Positions 44,698 to 55,625 of a stretch of DNA of 64,000 bases are shown here, one piece after another. Source of the stretch: Buddleja alternifolia. Taxonomy: Eukaryota; Streptophyta; Magnoliopsida; Lamiales; Scrophulariaceae. The position numbers were made by a program, and so were the translations under genes. Under the pieces are notes generated by a model. It was given only the letters and a program-made list of their open reading frames with translations, did no database searches and was not told the origin of the DNA. The stretch covers positions 17,406,568 through 17,470,567 of the forward strand of contig CM033400.1 of the NCBI GenBank assembly GCA_019426215.1, written 5' to 3'. How positions within the stretch are numbered: the first letter of the stretch is position 1; each line of letters starts with the position of its first letter.

Positions 44698-45617
44698 AAA
44701 GGAATCAGATCTGATTTCGCCTCCCATGACTACGAGGTTTGCTAACGTAATTTCATCACCATTATTGCATATGAATTGACCCCAAGGTAATATGGTACGA
44801 TAGGATTAAGGCCTGTGATAAATACTCAACCAGACTCATCCTTGAGGGTAGATGGAACGTCAGAAATATCTGGTATAGCCAAAAAAAGTTGTGGATATGT
44901 CCATTGGAGGCACACCAGATGCGCAGTCGATGTCTGAACGTCTGGAATCTCACATTCAAACGTCGCATGGCAGCACTAGGAAACCATAATATTCACTTGA
45001 CGTCCGAACGTCCAGAATCTCACATTCGAGCGTCGAGTGCACTCATGTCCGAACGTGAAAGGTTTAACGTTCGAAAATCTGTACCAGTACTTATTGTGGA
45101 AGTTAGGCCTACGTTCGAAGGTCCTAGTGCTAACGTTCAAACGTCTGAATCAGTATCTATGGAAGAAGCTAATAGTACAGAGTTTTTGAGTGGAAGTGTA
45201 TGGGTGGGACCAAAAGTGAGCAATGGATCTACTCAATTTATTGAATCTAAACGAACGTCACTTCGATATATTCTTACGGAAAGAATTAATGGTAAATGTG
45301 TAGTTCGTCCAACATAGGAAAATATGTTGCCTGGATTAAATCGATGAGATAACACTCTAGTAGGTTACTTCATTGATAAAAATCCATTCTTCCTTGGAGT
45401 CAAGAAGTATTTTCTTTCGGTGTGGAAAGGGCTTAAGGAGGTAAAATCTACGAGCAGCGGATTTTTCTTCTTAAAGTTTGAATCTAAGTCCAATATAGCC
45501 GAAATCATTGAAGGACGTTGGTTATATCAAGGCCAAGCGTTGTTCCATGAGAAATGGCGGACGGGAGTGACACTTGTGAAGAAGGAGTTTATAGTCCTGG
45601 TATGGGTTAAATTATCT
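44698..45617 (+). pseudogene. LINE ORF1 fragment, plus strand
   Basis: Protein pieces: SPPMTTRFANVISSPLL, a stop-rich part with repeated NVRTS-like codons, then STEFLSGSVWVGPKV, TQFIESKRTSLRYI, a TAG in place of Trp after CVVRPT, GYFIDKNPFFLGVKKYFLSVWKG and FFFLKFESKSNIAEIIEG. It is cut at 45617 by a minus-strand LINE 3' end inserted in the ORF. Closest in content to the minus-strand copy at 39640-41300. Confidence 0.75.
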
Positions 45618-46178
45618 TTTTGGGAAAAATCAATTGCATAAAAATAAAAGGAGGTAGTACAAAAAGTGCACAAGTGGATTCCTTACCACAACCAAACACC
45701 TACACTAGAACAAAAAATAAGAATAACTAGTGTTTAACCAATCTAGTCTATAAACCAACATCTATTAGAAACAAGTAGACCCATGTTCAAACGTTTATAA
45801 TGCATGTTCAAACGATTACAAAGAATAACCTACCACACCATCATCCAAATTCTCCTAATGCCAATAATAGAAGCATCACTCCTAAAAGCAAAGTTCATCA
45901 ATTAGAACTCTTTGCAAGGGCATCCTTGCTTATAGGCCCGCTCAATGAATTAGTTTTCATTCCCTTCAGTTTAGATTGAACCCGAAAGCTTTGTGAATTG
46001 CCCGAATCATAATTCAATATATCTTCAACTAAACTTGCAAATTTATTCTTGACCAGCAATGTATCCTCACCTATATCATCTCCATCACCCACATTCCTCG
46101 TCGGGACCGTTGTATCACTCTTCGTTTCTTCTTTTCTTGTCACCGGCTTTTTACTTATACTGATCCACTCATCCATCA
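45618..46178 (-). mobile_element. 5'-truncated LINE insertion, minus strand
   Basis: The 3' end is at 45618 (minus strand CAATTGATTTTTCCC). The 5' side stops within ORF1 at MDEWISISKKPV, near 46178. The pattern fits a 5'-truncated L1 insertion into the older plus-strand copy. It encodes NKFASLVEDILNYDSGNSQ and GDGDDIGEDTLLV, paralleling 39650-39900. Confidence 0.7.
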
Positions 46179-46362
46179 AACTATGACTTATCAATATTCT
46201 TCTCCAAAGTAATTTTCCTTTTAACATTAGAATATAACTTTAACAATATTGTAATAAAATATATTTAAAAAAATCCCAAAAAATAAAATATATTAAAACT
46301 ACAAATAGAAATAAACATTTAAAAACAAACATATTTATGTAGTTGATGAGTTTACAAAATTA

Positions 46363-46399
<37 letters not shown>

Positions 46400-46880
46400 T
46401 ATTATTATTGATATACATTAATATATTTTAGTTGATAAATTTTTACGTAAATTAGTCTTTTAAATATATCTGCCAATACTATTTTTCTAGAAAGATGTTA
46501 TTTTTCCAGAAATTTTTTATATCTAAACTATATTTTATAATTAAATGGATGTATATTTTTTGATATAATTTATCCATAATTACAACAAACATATGTAACT
46601 ATTTAAATATTTTTATACATTTCTACTTATTCAAAATATTAAATATATATTAAATATTTATAAGAAGATGTACATGTACAGAATATATAATATTCATCTT
46701 TTTTCGTAAATACATGAATTATTAATTATTTATTTTAGTTTGTATATATACTTATAATAATTATATAAAATATTAGTTATAAATATTTCATATATAAAAT
46801 ATTAATAATTACATATTACTAAGGCATATACCAAAGTAATGTCATAAGTAACAAAACGAATCCAACCAAAACAAGTTATG
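46179..46880. other. AT-rich spacer with (TA)n, no gene
   Basis: Very AT-rich DNA, with a (TA)n run at about 46371-46395. I see no ORF, RNA gene or transposon end. Confidence 0.7.
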
Positions 46881-46948
46881 GCTTGTGGTGAAATGGTAGA
46901 AGTGTTAATTATAGCTCAAAGGTCGTGGGTTCAAACCTCCCAAGTAGC
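46881..46948 (+). ncRNA. tRNA-like sequence (SINE head or tRNA pseudogene)
   Basis: Carries an RNA polymerase III box A-like TGGTGAAATGGTAGAAGTG at 46886-46904 and box B-like GGTTCAAACC at 46928-46937, with normal spacing, inside a 68-bp segment from GCTTGTGG to AAGTAGC, followed at once by A8. The acceptor arms pair poorly and no clean anticodon stem forms, so it is not a working tRNA. GGTCGTGGGTTCAAACC is the usual ending of plant SINE heads. Confidence 0.5.
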
Positions 46949-47092
46949 AAAAAAAATTTAACTTTATCGAATTGGCCGCCATGTCATCAATTCATTGTCC
47001 ACTTGGCTGTCATGTTATCAATTTTCCCTCCAATTTTGAAAAATCCCCAATTTTGACATTTTTTTGGCGGCCACGTTAACAATTTTTGCGAA

Positions 47093-47236
47093 ATGTACTG
47101 AAATTACCAATAATGTACCCAAATTGCTACCCTCCCCCCATATTAGTGTACCAAAAAAATGTACAGGCCACATTAGTATATCAAAATTGCAATTTTCCCT
47201 AGGACTTGGTAATCATTTGAAACCCCATTAATTTAA
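47093..47236. repeat. Left copy of ~150-bp direct repeat flanking the MULE
   Basis: TGTACTGAAATTACC to CCCCATTAATTTAA, nearly identical to 51545-51700 (the right copy has an extra 12 bp and one C for T). It contains TATCAAAATTGCAATTTTCCC, a form seen at ends of non-autonomous DNA elements and again near 61050. Confidence 0.85.
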
Positions 47237-47339
47237 GGGAAAATAGCATCGACCTCCCCTGAACTATGGACTATTGGCATCCACCTCCCCTCACATTTGG
47301 TTTCTTGGCAATAACCTCCCTTCCATCCACTTTTTCGTC

Positions 47340-48016
47340 AACTTTCTCTCCTTTAGACTAAAATGCCCCTTAATAGTTGCTTTCTAGTGGGAATTAAATA
47401 GCAGTTGGGATTCTCTTATGAAAATTAACCAAAATGACATTATTCATGGGTAAAAGACCTTGTTGCGTGCATGCATGCACACTTCACAACAGATGCACTC
47501 ACTTTGAACACAATAGATTACATTCTCCATCAATTCTCCACACATAAAGCCCGAATCAAAATAACAACAAAAGAATCTATGTTAAACAGAGTAAAATTTA
47601 TAAAGTGCAACTCATATATTGCAAAGACAAAAAGTGAATTCATACCTCAACAAAATGGCATCCAAAAGTTGCAAACCATATTACAAATTAAACCTGAACC
47701 TATTGTTTAATGACCTTAAGCAAAAACTTGCCAAAAAGATATCATCCAAGTCTCACTACCAATTAATTACCTTGGGCAATGCACAACATAATAAGCTCCA
47801 AATACAAAAAGACACTAAAGGCACTAGTAGAATAGAAAGATAAATCCAACTTGTGCATATGGTTTGCAATAGATAATTTTACACAATGCCAACCCCCAAT
47901 CAATCAAGTAAACCTGCCCAAGATTAATAGGAATAGTCAAACTATAATACTTAATAAGTGAATGAAAATTTATTAAAAATATAAATAATAATAAGTGAAT
48001 GAAAATAAATCTAAAA
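47340..48016. other. MULE subterminal non-coding region
   Basis: Between the left TIR and the transposase stop. AT-rich with no supported ORF; it would be the 3' UTR and subterminal transposase-binding region. Confidence 0.6.
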
Positions 48017-49095
48017 TTACCATTGAGTGAACTCAAGTGGCTCGCTGTCTGAAGGTCTCGGAGTACTTTGAGAACTAATGCCAAGTCCATCTACGACCTG
48101 GCAAATAACACAATTATAAAATTTACCAAAATAATCTAAGTACACAAGTTTCAATAGAAATAATTCCATAAATTCTAACATCACATAATTAAACCTGTGA
48201 ACTAGTTGATGCATTTTAGGCCTTTTTCTTTTCTTCCTACCAAAGTTTTTTGGCTTTTCAGGGCAACCTCTCGAATTATGTCCAACCCTCTTGCATTTCC
48301 TACAATGGATAACAATGGACCTCTTGCCTTTCTTTGAGCTTTCACCTGCTTCTCTTCTTCTATTAATCACTGGCCTACCTCTTTTTTTACTACGCTTAGC
48401 CGGAGGAAGAATTAATGGATGGCTCACATCTTTCCAGTATTTCTCGCAAGGTAGAGCATTGATTTTTCCTGAATATGTCCTCAAATACGCTGTTGTGGTT
48501 AGATATGGATCAATGTAATTGACTGGATCAGCTTGCTTGTTGTGTATGCAAGCCATTGCATGCTTACATGGGACTCCACTTATTTGCCATGAACCACATT
48601 GACATGTCCCATTCTTTAAGTTTACCAAATAAGTTCGGTCATCATCAATTTCATATTCATCACCATTTGAAAGACCTTGAATATGTCTCCCTGCCCTTCT
48701 AGCTTGATCAAGCATTGTCCTGACGTTGGGAGGAATTTCATGACCCCAACCTTGTCCTTTTTGATATCTACTGTGAAATCTTTTCATAATCTTTCTTCTC
48801 AAGAACTCCATTAAAGATAGAATTGGCAATTGTTTGCTCCTTGCAAGCCATCCATTAAATAACTCTGTCAAATTATTCGTTACATGATCATTCTTCACAT
48901 GATTATCAAATGCATGTACAGACATAAGTGTCTTCCATTGAGGTGGGTGGGCGAATCTATTTTCCATGGGGCTGAAGCATGCATATTATGTGTTTTGGGT
49001 TTTTTTAACAAAACTATGACAGGGATGGCTTGCCTTGAAATTATTGTACCTGTGTCTGGCACAATATCTATTTGAAGCTGTAGGGAATATGGTCT
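48017..49095 (-). pseudogene. MULE transposase C-half with SWIM zinc finger and zinc knuckle
   Basis: In the shifted frame: AVKTIFPTASNRYCARHRYNNFK, then an abrupt step to APPxWKT-like AHPPQWKTLMSVHAFDNHVKNDHVTNNLTE. Several dozen residues of the usual spacing are absent and a stop (QNT-stop) lies between, so an internal deletion is likely. The rest is open: NGWLARSKQLPILSLMEFLRR, the SWIM finger CQCGSWQISGVPCKH, basic KRSKKRGRPVINRRREAGES and knuckle CRKCKRVGHNSRGCP. Nonsense, frameshift and deletion together make it non-functional. Confidence 0.85.
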
Positions 49096-49794
49096 TCACT
49101 GCTTTGAGAATACCTTTATGTTATCTGACACGAATGTTAGACACCTTGTATCACCAGGGTAATCATCAAGGCATTGTAAGAAAAACCCCCATGTAGCCTC
49201 TGACTCTGTTTCAGCAAACATAAATGCAAGAGGAAATATCCCAGAATTAGCATCAAGAGCAGTTTCAACCAACAATTGACCCCCATAAGGCCCTTTCAAG
49301 AAACATCCATCAATACCTATGAAAGGTCTACACCCTTTTAAAAAACCATCTCTTTGAGCAAGAAAGCATACAAATAACCGCTCAAATGTACATGTTGAAC
49401 AAGGAACAGTGATATCTAATCCCTCACATTTCAAAGCAATAAACATATCTGGGGTTTTCATTTTTAATGCTTTAATATACTTTGGGAGTTTTGCATACCT
49501 AGCCTTGTGGTCTCCAGATATCTTATCCATTGCCTTTTTCCTAGCCCTGTATAACTTCCAGTTGTTCACTTTCACCCCATGTCGCTTGGTTAATTGCAGT
49601 GCAATAGTATTTACATCACTCCAAGGGTTTACCTCAAACTCATCTTTCATCTTGTGTGCAATCCAAGCAGCTGATGCTTCTTTGCAACCAGGGCCAAATG
49701 GATCACAAGTATGAGTAGGATTATAGGACTTGATCATGTAAGTAGTTTGATCGGCTCCTATGGGGGATGCGTGGATCCTCCAAGAGCAACCATC
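49096..49794 (-). pseudogene. MULE transposase, zinc-binding and catalytic N-half
   Basis: DGCSWRIHASPIGADQTTYM, YNPTHTCDPFGPGCKEASAAWIAHKM, then the DDE-type MULE domain: FIGIDGCFLKGPYGGQLL (first catalytic Asp), ANSGIFPLAFMFAETESEATW and CLTFVSDNIKVF (second Asp). A frameshift at about 49100 ends the frame. The protein would bind the TIRs and cut and rejoin DNA. Confidence 0.85.
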
Positions 49795-50478
49795 TCACTT
49801 GCATTTAATAGTCACTCTACTCTTTTCATTCTTTATCCTATGAAGGGGAAAATCCTCCTGTATGGCATACTCCTTCACAACTCCTCTAAAATGTTCTACA
49901 TCTTCAAAGGTTGCTTCTTCAGTTAACTGAATATCACCACTAGTAAGCTGGAAATAGTTTTTAATGACCTCATCACTAATCAAGCCCAATATATTTTCAG
50001 CTCCCTCGTCCTCATCACTAAGACCCACAAATTCATCATTGTCAGAGGATTCATAATCAGACAATCCGTATTCACTATCTGAAATACTGTCAGATTGTTC
50101 ATTGTAGTCATCTACAATTACAAGCTCAACATTGACATTCTCAAATGGAATTGGGTTACTTGAAGAAGATGGGTTTAATTGAGTAACTTTAGACGCACAT
50201 GGAATGAGTTTAAACCTCAGTTCAATATTTTCATTCCCCAGGTCGGTATACATATTAATGACAGCCTTTAAATCCATATCACTCTTAATGTCAATTGGTT
50301 GCTCATACAAAGGTATCATACCTTCAAGTATCGAAGTCTCTCCATTATGCAAATGAATCTCAATCTCAACCAAAGAATAGATATCATCAATTAACTTCTG
50401 CATGGTGATACTTCTAGTTTCCACATCTGTCATGGTATAAGCATACCCTTCAAACTTGATTTTCAAGTTGACCTTCAT
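49795..50478 (-). pseudogene. MULE transposase N-terminal region
   Basis: From MKVNLKIKFEGYAYTMTDVE (start at 50478) through an acidic Ser/Asp-rich middle (SDSISDSEYGLSDYESSDN) to FRGVVKEYAIQEDFPLHRIKNEKSRVTIKCK, the start of the MuDR DNA-binding module. A TGA at 49792 follows CK, where the family has Glu or another residue before DGCSWRIHASP. The following piece is in the same frame, so a single nonsense codon separates them. Confidence 0.82.
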
Positions 50479-50523
50479 TCTAAAAACCCTAAATAACACA
50501 TAAAAAAGCCACGTCAGATACAT

Positions 50524-51370
50524 TACACATAATCTTTCAAAATTTAAAATAGAAATCTATTATAAGTTTCTCTACTGTCAAAGAGTTTTTATTTGAGAAA
50601 TATCTCTAAAAATCTAAAGCTTATCATACAAAATAAAATGCAACATCAAACATAACTTTTTAGGATAATCACTGGCCAATGGAATAAAAACCCCAGACTA
50701 TCAACTAAGACCCTAACTATCACCATCTGCAATAAGATATTTAGTAAACTAATATATCCAAATCTTAAAAAAATCAATAAAATTCCATTTGAGGGTTTCT
50801 TATTCACACGATATACATTATTTCGCAAAAAAAAAAAAAAAGTTAAAAGGAAAAGAAAAGCAAATGTTGATAAAAAAAATAAGAAAAGAAATGTGAAAAA
50901 TTTACAAAATCAGGTTACCTTGCTCGATTCTTCCAAAGAGAAGTTCATCTCCGGTGAAAGCGAAGAAAACCCAAAGGTTGCCGCTTCTTTGAAGATGGGC
51001 AGTCGAGCTTCGATTCCTTTTCAAGAAGTTTTTGAAATTTTTTGAAAATTTAATCTAAGAAAATAAACACCTAGATGATTTGATTTCTTGCATGCTCTAC
51101 TAACATTTTTAGTTGAACCATTGATTTTCTGTAAAAACAATTCAAGCTTTGAAGGCCATTCTTTGTTGGTTTTTACTGATGCGATATGAAAGGTTTCCTT
51201 TCTACATAAGCTTTTAACACTCCCACATGCCATATCTTGACGTGGCAGCCATTCATTGGCCACAAGTCAAATATGTTGGACTATTTTCTTCTTTTCTTTT
51301 TTAAATTTTTTGTTGTTGGGTAAAATTATGGGATTTTACGAATTTAACCTCAAGACTAACAATCAATCGA
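50524..51370. other. MULE 5' non-coding region
   Basis: Between the transposase start and the right TIR. It holds A-rich runs near 50830-50880 and no supported ORF. The transposase promoter is expected here on the minus strand, but I cannot identify it. Confidence 0.5.
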
Positions 51371-51439
51371 CGGAAAAGTAGACGGAGGGGAGGTCATTTC
51401 CAAGAAACCAAATGTGAGGGGAGGTGGATGCTATTTCCC

Positions 51440-51545
51440 TAATAGTCCAGGGGAGGTGGATGCCAATAGTCCATAGTTCAGGGGAGGGGAGGTGGATGCC
51501 AATAGTCCATAGTTCAGGGGAGGGGAGATGGATGCCAATAGTCCA
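51440..51545. repeat. Tandem copies of the MULE terminal unit
   Basis: Three copies of GGGGAGGTGGATGCCAATAGTCCA(TAGTTCAG), about 34-39 bp each, stand outside the right TIR. One copy of the same unit lies inside the left TIR. They look like terminal-repeat expansion. Confidence 0.85.
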
Positions 51546-51700
51546 TGTACTGAAATTACCAATCCTTTTACCAATAATGTACCCAAATTGCTACCCTCCC
51601 CCCATATTAGTGTACCAAAAAAATGTACAGGCCACATTAGTATATCAAAATTGCAATTTTCCCTAGGACTTGGTAATCATTCGAAACCCCATTAATTTAA
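51545..51700. repeat. Right copy of ~150-bp direct repeat flanking the MULE
   Basis: Matches 47093-47236, ending CCCCATTAATTTAA in both. The near-identity of the two copies is notable beside the decayed transposase they bracket. Confidence 0.85.
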
Positions 51701-51703
51701 TCA

Positions 51704-51975
51704 TATGACTATTTTTTTGGTAAATGATGAATTTTATCAACTGAGAAAGAACCACCCTCCTTCTCATTGACCGACTTTGGCCAGAGATTCCTAAGTCATT
51801 CATTTTCAAGAAAGCATAGGAGATTCACTGATCCTCAGATCAGAGACAAATCCTTTCCCAAAATCACCTGTCAAGATATAACCAAACTATACCCAGAATA
51901 GCCCATTTTGTGATTCTCCTGGAATCATGAACTCTACCCAGTAGTGGTTTATATGCTTGAGCAGTCATGTGATAG
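51704..51975 (-). mobile_element. copia LTR fragment (continuation of 60780 to 52965)
   Basis: On the minus strand, GAGAATCACAAAATGGGC, GTGAATCTCCTATG and TTAGGAATCTCTGGCC align with TGATCACAAATGGGC, AAGTCAATCTCCTACG and TTAGGAATCTTCGGCC of the LTR at 5688-7768. It is a distant relative, split from its U3 end by the two insertions to the right. Confidence 0.65.
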
Positions 51976-52964
51976 TGTTGATTGCCCGGCGACAGGAAAA
52001 TGATGAAGGGATTCTACTCACATGTAGATCGTGACCTAGATTGGTCTTGCTTTCTATCATTAACATCTAGGAAGTCGTCGTGATGTTTCTAGACATCGAT
52101 CCACGACCAATGGGTGCCTTTTTAATATGGTGAAATTAATTCAAGGTTTAATTAATTATTTGGATAATTAATCTAGCCTAGGAAAATGACTCGTTGCTAG
52201 CTTGTTAATGCGCCTAAGGAGTCACACACTTAACTTAGTGAAGTACCTATTGGCTAAATTAATTCTATGAGAATTAATAGAGAAACTAATTAATTGGAAT
52301 TAATTAATTAGGGAAAAATAATTGAAATTAATTAAGTGTTCTTAATTAATTAAATCTCTAATTTAATCGGATGCTAAATTAAGTACGAGACAAATTAATT
52401 AGGGGGCTAGTTAATTAAAAGAGAAAAGAGATTAATTAAGTTGGGCTTGATTAATTAATTGGGTTAAAGTCAATGGACTTTTTTAAATTGAATTGACTTA
52501 GGGCTCAATTCTTATAGGAAGAGAAATAGAAGACAGGGCCCACTAGGACTCCTTTGAGGCCTAGTGGGCATCCATATTAAGGAGAAGAGATCTCATTCTC
52601 TTCCCCAAGCATTGTTACGCACCTCTTTTCAAGAAATAGGAGAAAAAATTTCTCTTCTATTTTTCTCTATACAAGAAAGAAATCCTACCTTGCTCTCTAC
52701 AAGCCAAAAGTTCTTCATCTTCTAAGCCACCACTGATAGAAGTATGCAAGGGGCAAGCTAAGATGTGGATAAATTCGGAGGTGCCAATTCAAGCACTGAA
52801 AGCGAGATTTATTTGATTATTTCTTGAACGAGGTAAACACAAATAAACCTTCTTCGTTAGTTTTTACGAATCCGATGGTACCATATCAACCTAACCCAGT
52901 TTAGGGATGCATTTTAATTGTTTTTAATTTCCGCTATGTACGCATCCCCGGGGCGATCCCAACA
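51976..52964 (+). mobile_element. Solo copia LTR
   Basis: 989 bp from TGTTGATTGCCCGGCGACAG to GGGGCGATCCCAACA. The interior has the copia LTR landmarks CCTAAGGAGTCACACACTTAAC, AATTAATTAA runs and a CT-rich U5-like part (TCTCTTCTATTTTTCTC), all in plus orientation. No primer-binding site follows and no polypurine tract precedes. Flanks GATAG and CCACG do not match, so the target duplication is lost or the left end is slightly off. Confidence 0.7.
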
Positions 52965-53000
52965 CCACGATTCCTCAAGTAGTAAGGATTATCATATGTC

Positions 53001-54341
53001 TGTTAACCGTCCGTAACAACACGGAATCGAACAAATAATATAGTGAAAGTAAGATCGTCTCCACAGGGAAGGTTATCAAGTATCAAACAAAGTTTATCTT
53101 ATTATTTAGACTATCGATTATCAAAGATTTGAGATTTTAACTAATTAAAAGCAGAAATTTTATAAAAACAGAATTAATTATAAATAATTAACACAAATAT
53201 AATTAAAACAAATAATCAATTAACGAAAAGACTAGGGATTAAGATTTCATCAAGGTATTTCTATGGATTATTGACTTTCCATGGATTATCATTCTTGTTT
53301 AAATTAAAGACCCAATTTCCTTAATTACATGAATACTCTCCCGAGATCTTCATGAGTACCCACCTAAATTAATTAACGTCACTCCCGTGATCAAAAACTA
53401 ATTTAGATGAATCCATTAAGTTCTATGAATATTGTTTAACTAGTCTCATGCAAAATTACCAATATCCCTATTAAGCAATTTACACATGTCTATTAAATCT
53501 GAACTAATAAACTAATTCACCTCCCGGTACTTCTTAATTTATCTTAAATCATGCAATTGGTGATCAAGCAATTACAAGCATTAAACACTAATCAATAGAT
53601 AAACCAAACAAGAAATCACATCCATAAATCATCAATAATCCAAATCAATACACAAGACTACATCTTAAACCCTAGAAAATAATTTAGCTATGCATAATTA
53701 AAGAAAAACAAGAAATAAATTGCATAAACATAAAGTTACTCATGTTCAACAATGGAGGATTGGAAGAATACAACTTGAGAAGATGAAGTTTTTCTCTCCA
53801 AGAACTCTTCTCCAAGAACTCTTCAAGATCTCTTTTCTCTCTCTAGAAGTCTTCAAGATCTACTTTTTTTTTGAAGAATGAATTATTCTCCCACCTCACT
53901 CTAGCCTATAAAATGTTTTTGCCACTTTTTTTAACTAAAAAGGAGTTTTAGATACATAAATTATGCTCATCCAAGTCATAAAATCGGCCCACAAAAAATA
54001 TAAAAATCCGCAGCTGCACAGCTGTGCAGAATATCTGCACAGTTGTGCAGTTGCCTGTGCAGAAATTTTTCTCTTCATTTTTCTTCAACGAAACATTCTC
54101 GTTTGGCCTTTCTAATGTATTTCTTCACATCCTCTTGGATAGCCTTCATTATTCTCGTAATAAATATTCCTTCAACTCATCAAAATCATCGCTTTTATGC
54201 CTACAAAAGCATTGAAACGACTTAGAAATCAAAATACATAAATTAGGCTAAAAATAAAGGAAAAGACTAACAACAAGGCATAAAATAAAGATAAATGTGA
54301 GGTAAATCATAATGAAAATATGTAAAATATGAGACCTAACA
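53001..54341 (-). repeat. 3' LTR of the Athila-like element
   Basis: 1341 bp. On the minus strand it starts TGTTAGGTCTCATATTTTAC and ends GGACGGTTAACA. It includes a palindromic pair TGCACAGCTGTGCA and TGCACAGTTGTGCA at about 54014-54050. Confidence 0.92.
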
Positions 54342-54385
54342 AACACCCCACACTTAACCTTTACTCGTCCTCGAGTAAATCCAAA
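54342..54385 (-). promoter_or_regulatory. Polypurine tract and conserved Athila/Tat pre-LTR motif
   Basis: Minus strand reads ACTCGAGGACGAGTAAAGG then TTAAGTGTGGGGTGTT directly before the LTR. GAGGACGAG...AAGTGTGGGG in front of the 3' LTR is characteristic of Athila/Tat elements. Confidence 0.85.
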
Positions 54386-55625
54386 CAAAACAAAAAACAA
54401 AAACAAAACTAAAGATAACACCACTTTCGTAGGGAACACGATTGCACTTAGCACGTGCAACAAGCCGTTAAACCCCTAGGTTACCCCTAGTGGACGAGTT
54501 TTGTCTCGTGAGGGTTTGCAGAGAATATACCCACAAAATTCATGACATTCGTCTATCTGCCTCATCGTTCATCAAATCAGCAACTAGTCACAATATTTAT
54601 GACTCCCCACAATCATCACACATAAACCAATAAACACGTAGAATCATTATTTTTCCACATATGAACATCTTTACTCTCAAGTCATCACACTAATCCCAAA
54701 CAAGTTCAATTTCATATACATCCATTCGTGCTTGATTTATGAATTCTAGCAAGGGAACATTTCAGATATTTCAAGCAAAAACACAACATCTATCATATTT
54801 CATCTTTATTCTTTCTCCTTCATTCACAATCGATCAACCCGTGCAATGTTTCGCTAGTCAAGCTTTCTATGTCACCCTGGTAACAAGTTTTGGGCCAATG
54901 ACTCTCAAACCAGTTGGTTTTAAGGCACTAGGTGTCAAGACACCCCAACGGACTTAATCACTCGAGTGACAAAGGCTAGAAACAAAACTGGGTGATTCTA
55001 GCATTCAATAGCCACTGAATCAACCTTTTCTTTCCTTATTTTTTTCTTTTTCTATTTTCTCGAATTTTTTTTTCTTTTTCTCTTAAACATTCCTCCAATA
55101 TCAATGAAATATGTAATTGCTTTTATCTCCCCGATCAATCCCCTTTACTAAAACTCGTGTGTAGTGTGTAAAGATGCATAGAAATTTTACAAATTTCAGG
55201 CTCAGCGATCAAACTCAATAAAAAGAGTATCCATGTACAGAAATCAAATTCATATGTTTATCTAGTCAAGAGCTCAAATATGGGAACACAAATATTATGA
55301 ACAAGTCAACCAATTTTCAGCAACAACTCAGCAAAAATTGACGTATGCCCAATTCTTTCACCACTTAACCACATTACCCCACACTTGAGCAATTCAATAC
55401 ACGCAATACTCAACAAAAAAAACATGTAATATGTCCGATCCTTTCACCAATTTAACAACAAACACCCCACACTTGAGCAATTCAATAAACTCTAATCACA
55501 ATTTGCAAACAATCCACCCCACACTTAAAGCAACACATTGTCCTCAATGTATTTTATCGCAACCGATATGCAAGAACATAAACAAAATGTAATTGAAATA
55601 ACAGTGAAAGAAATACTCCCCTATG

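Larger units (their letters stand above)
47237..51440 (-). mobile_element. Mutator-like element (MULE) with terminal inverted repeats
   Basis: The left end reads GGGAAAATAGCATCGACCTC. The right end, reverse complemented, reads GGGAAATAGCATCCACCTC. Both ends continue with CCCCTCACATTTGGTTTCTTGG and (G)AC CTCCC blocks, so the TIRs extend about 100 bp. In the left TIR a 34-bp unit (TGAACTATGGACTATTGGC...) is inserted after the first CCTCCCC. The interior encodes a MuDR-type transposase on the minus strand. I find no clear 9-bp target duplication directly at the ends. Confidence 0.82.

Noticed and set aside
40570..45650. Host nucleic-acid-binding gene with DUF4283 domain
   Set aside because: Multiple broken copies on both strands with LINE-type 3' ends show a transposon family rather than a host gene.
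46881..46948. Functional tRNA gene
   Set aside because: Acceptor and anticodon stems do not pair well and no clear anticodon is present.
54248..54463. Hydrophobic 71-codon ORF spanning the LTR boundary
   Set aside because: It crosses the LTR/polypurine tract junction in T-rich DNA; chance ORF.
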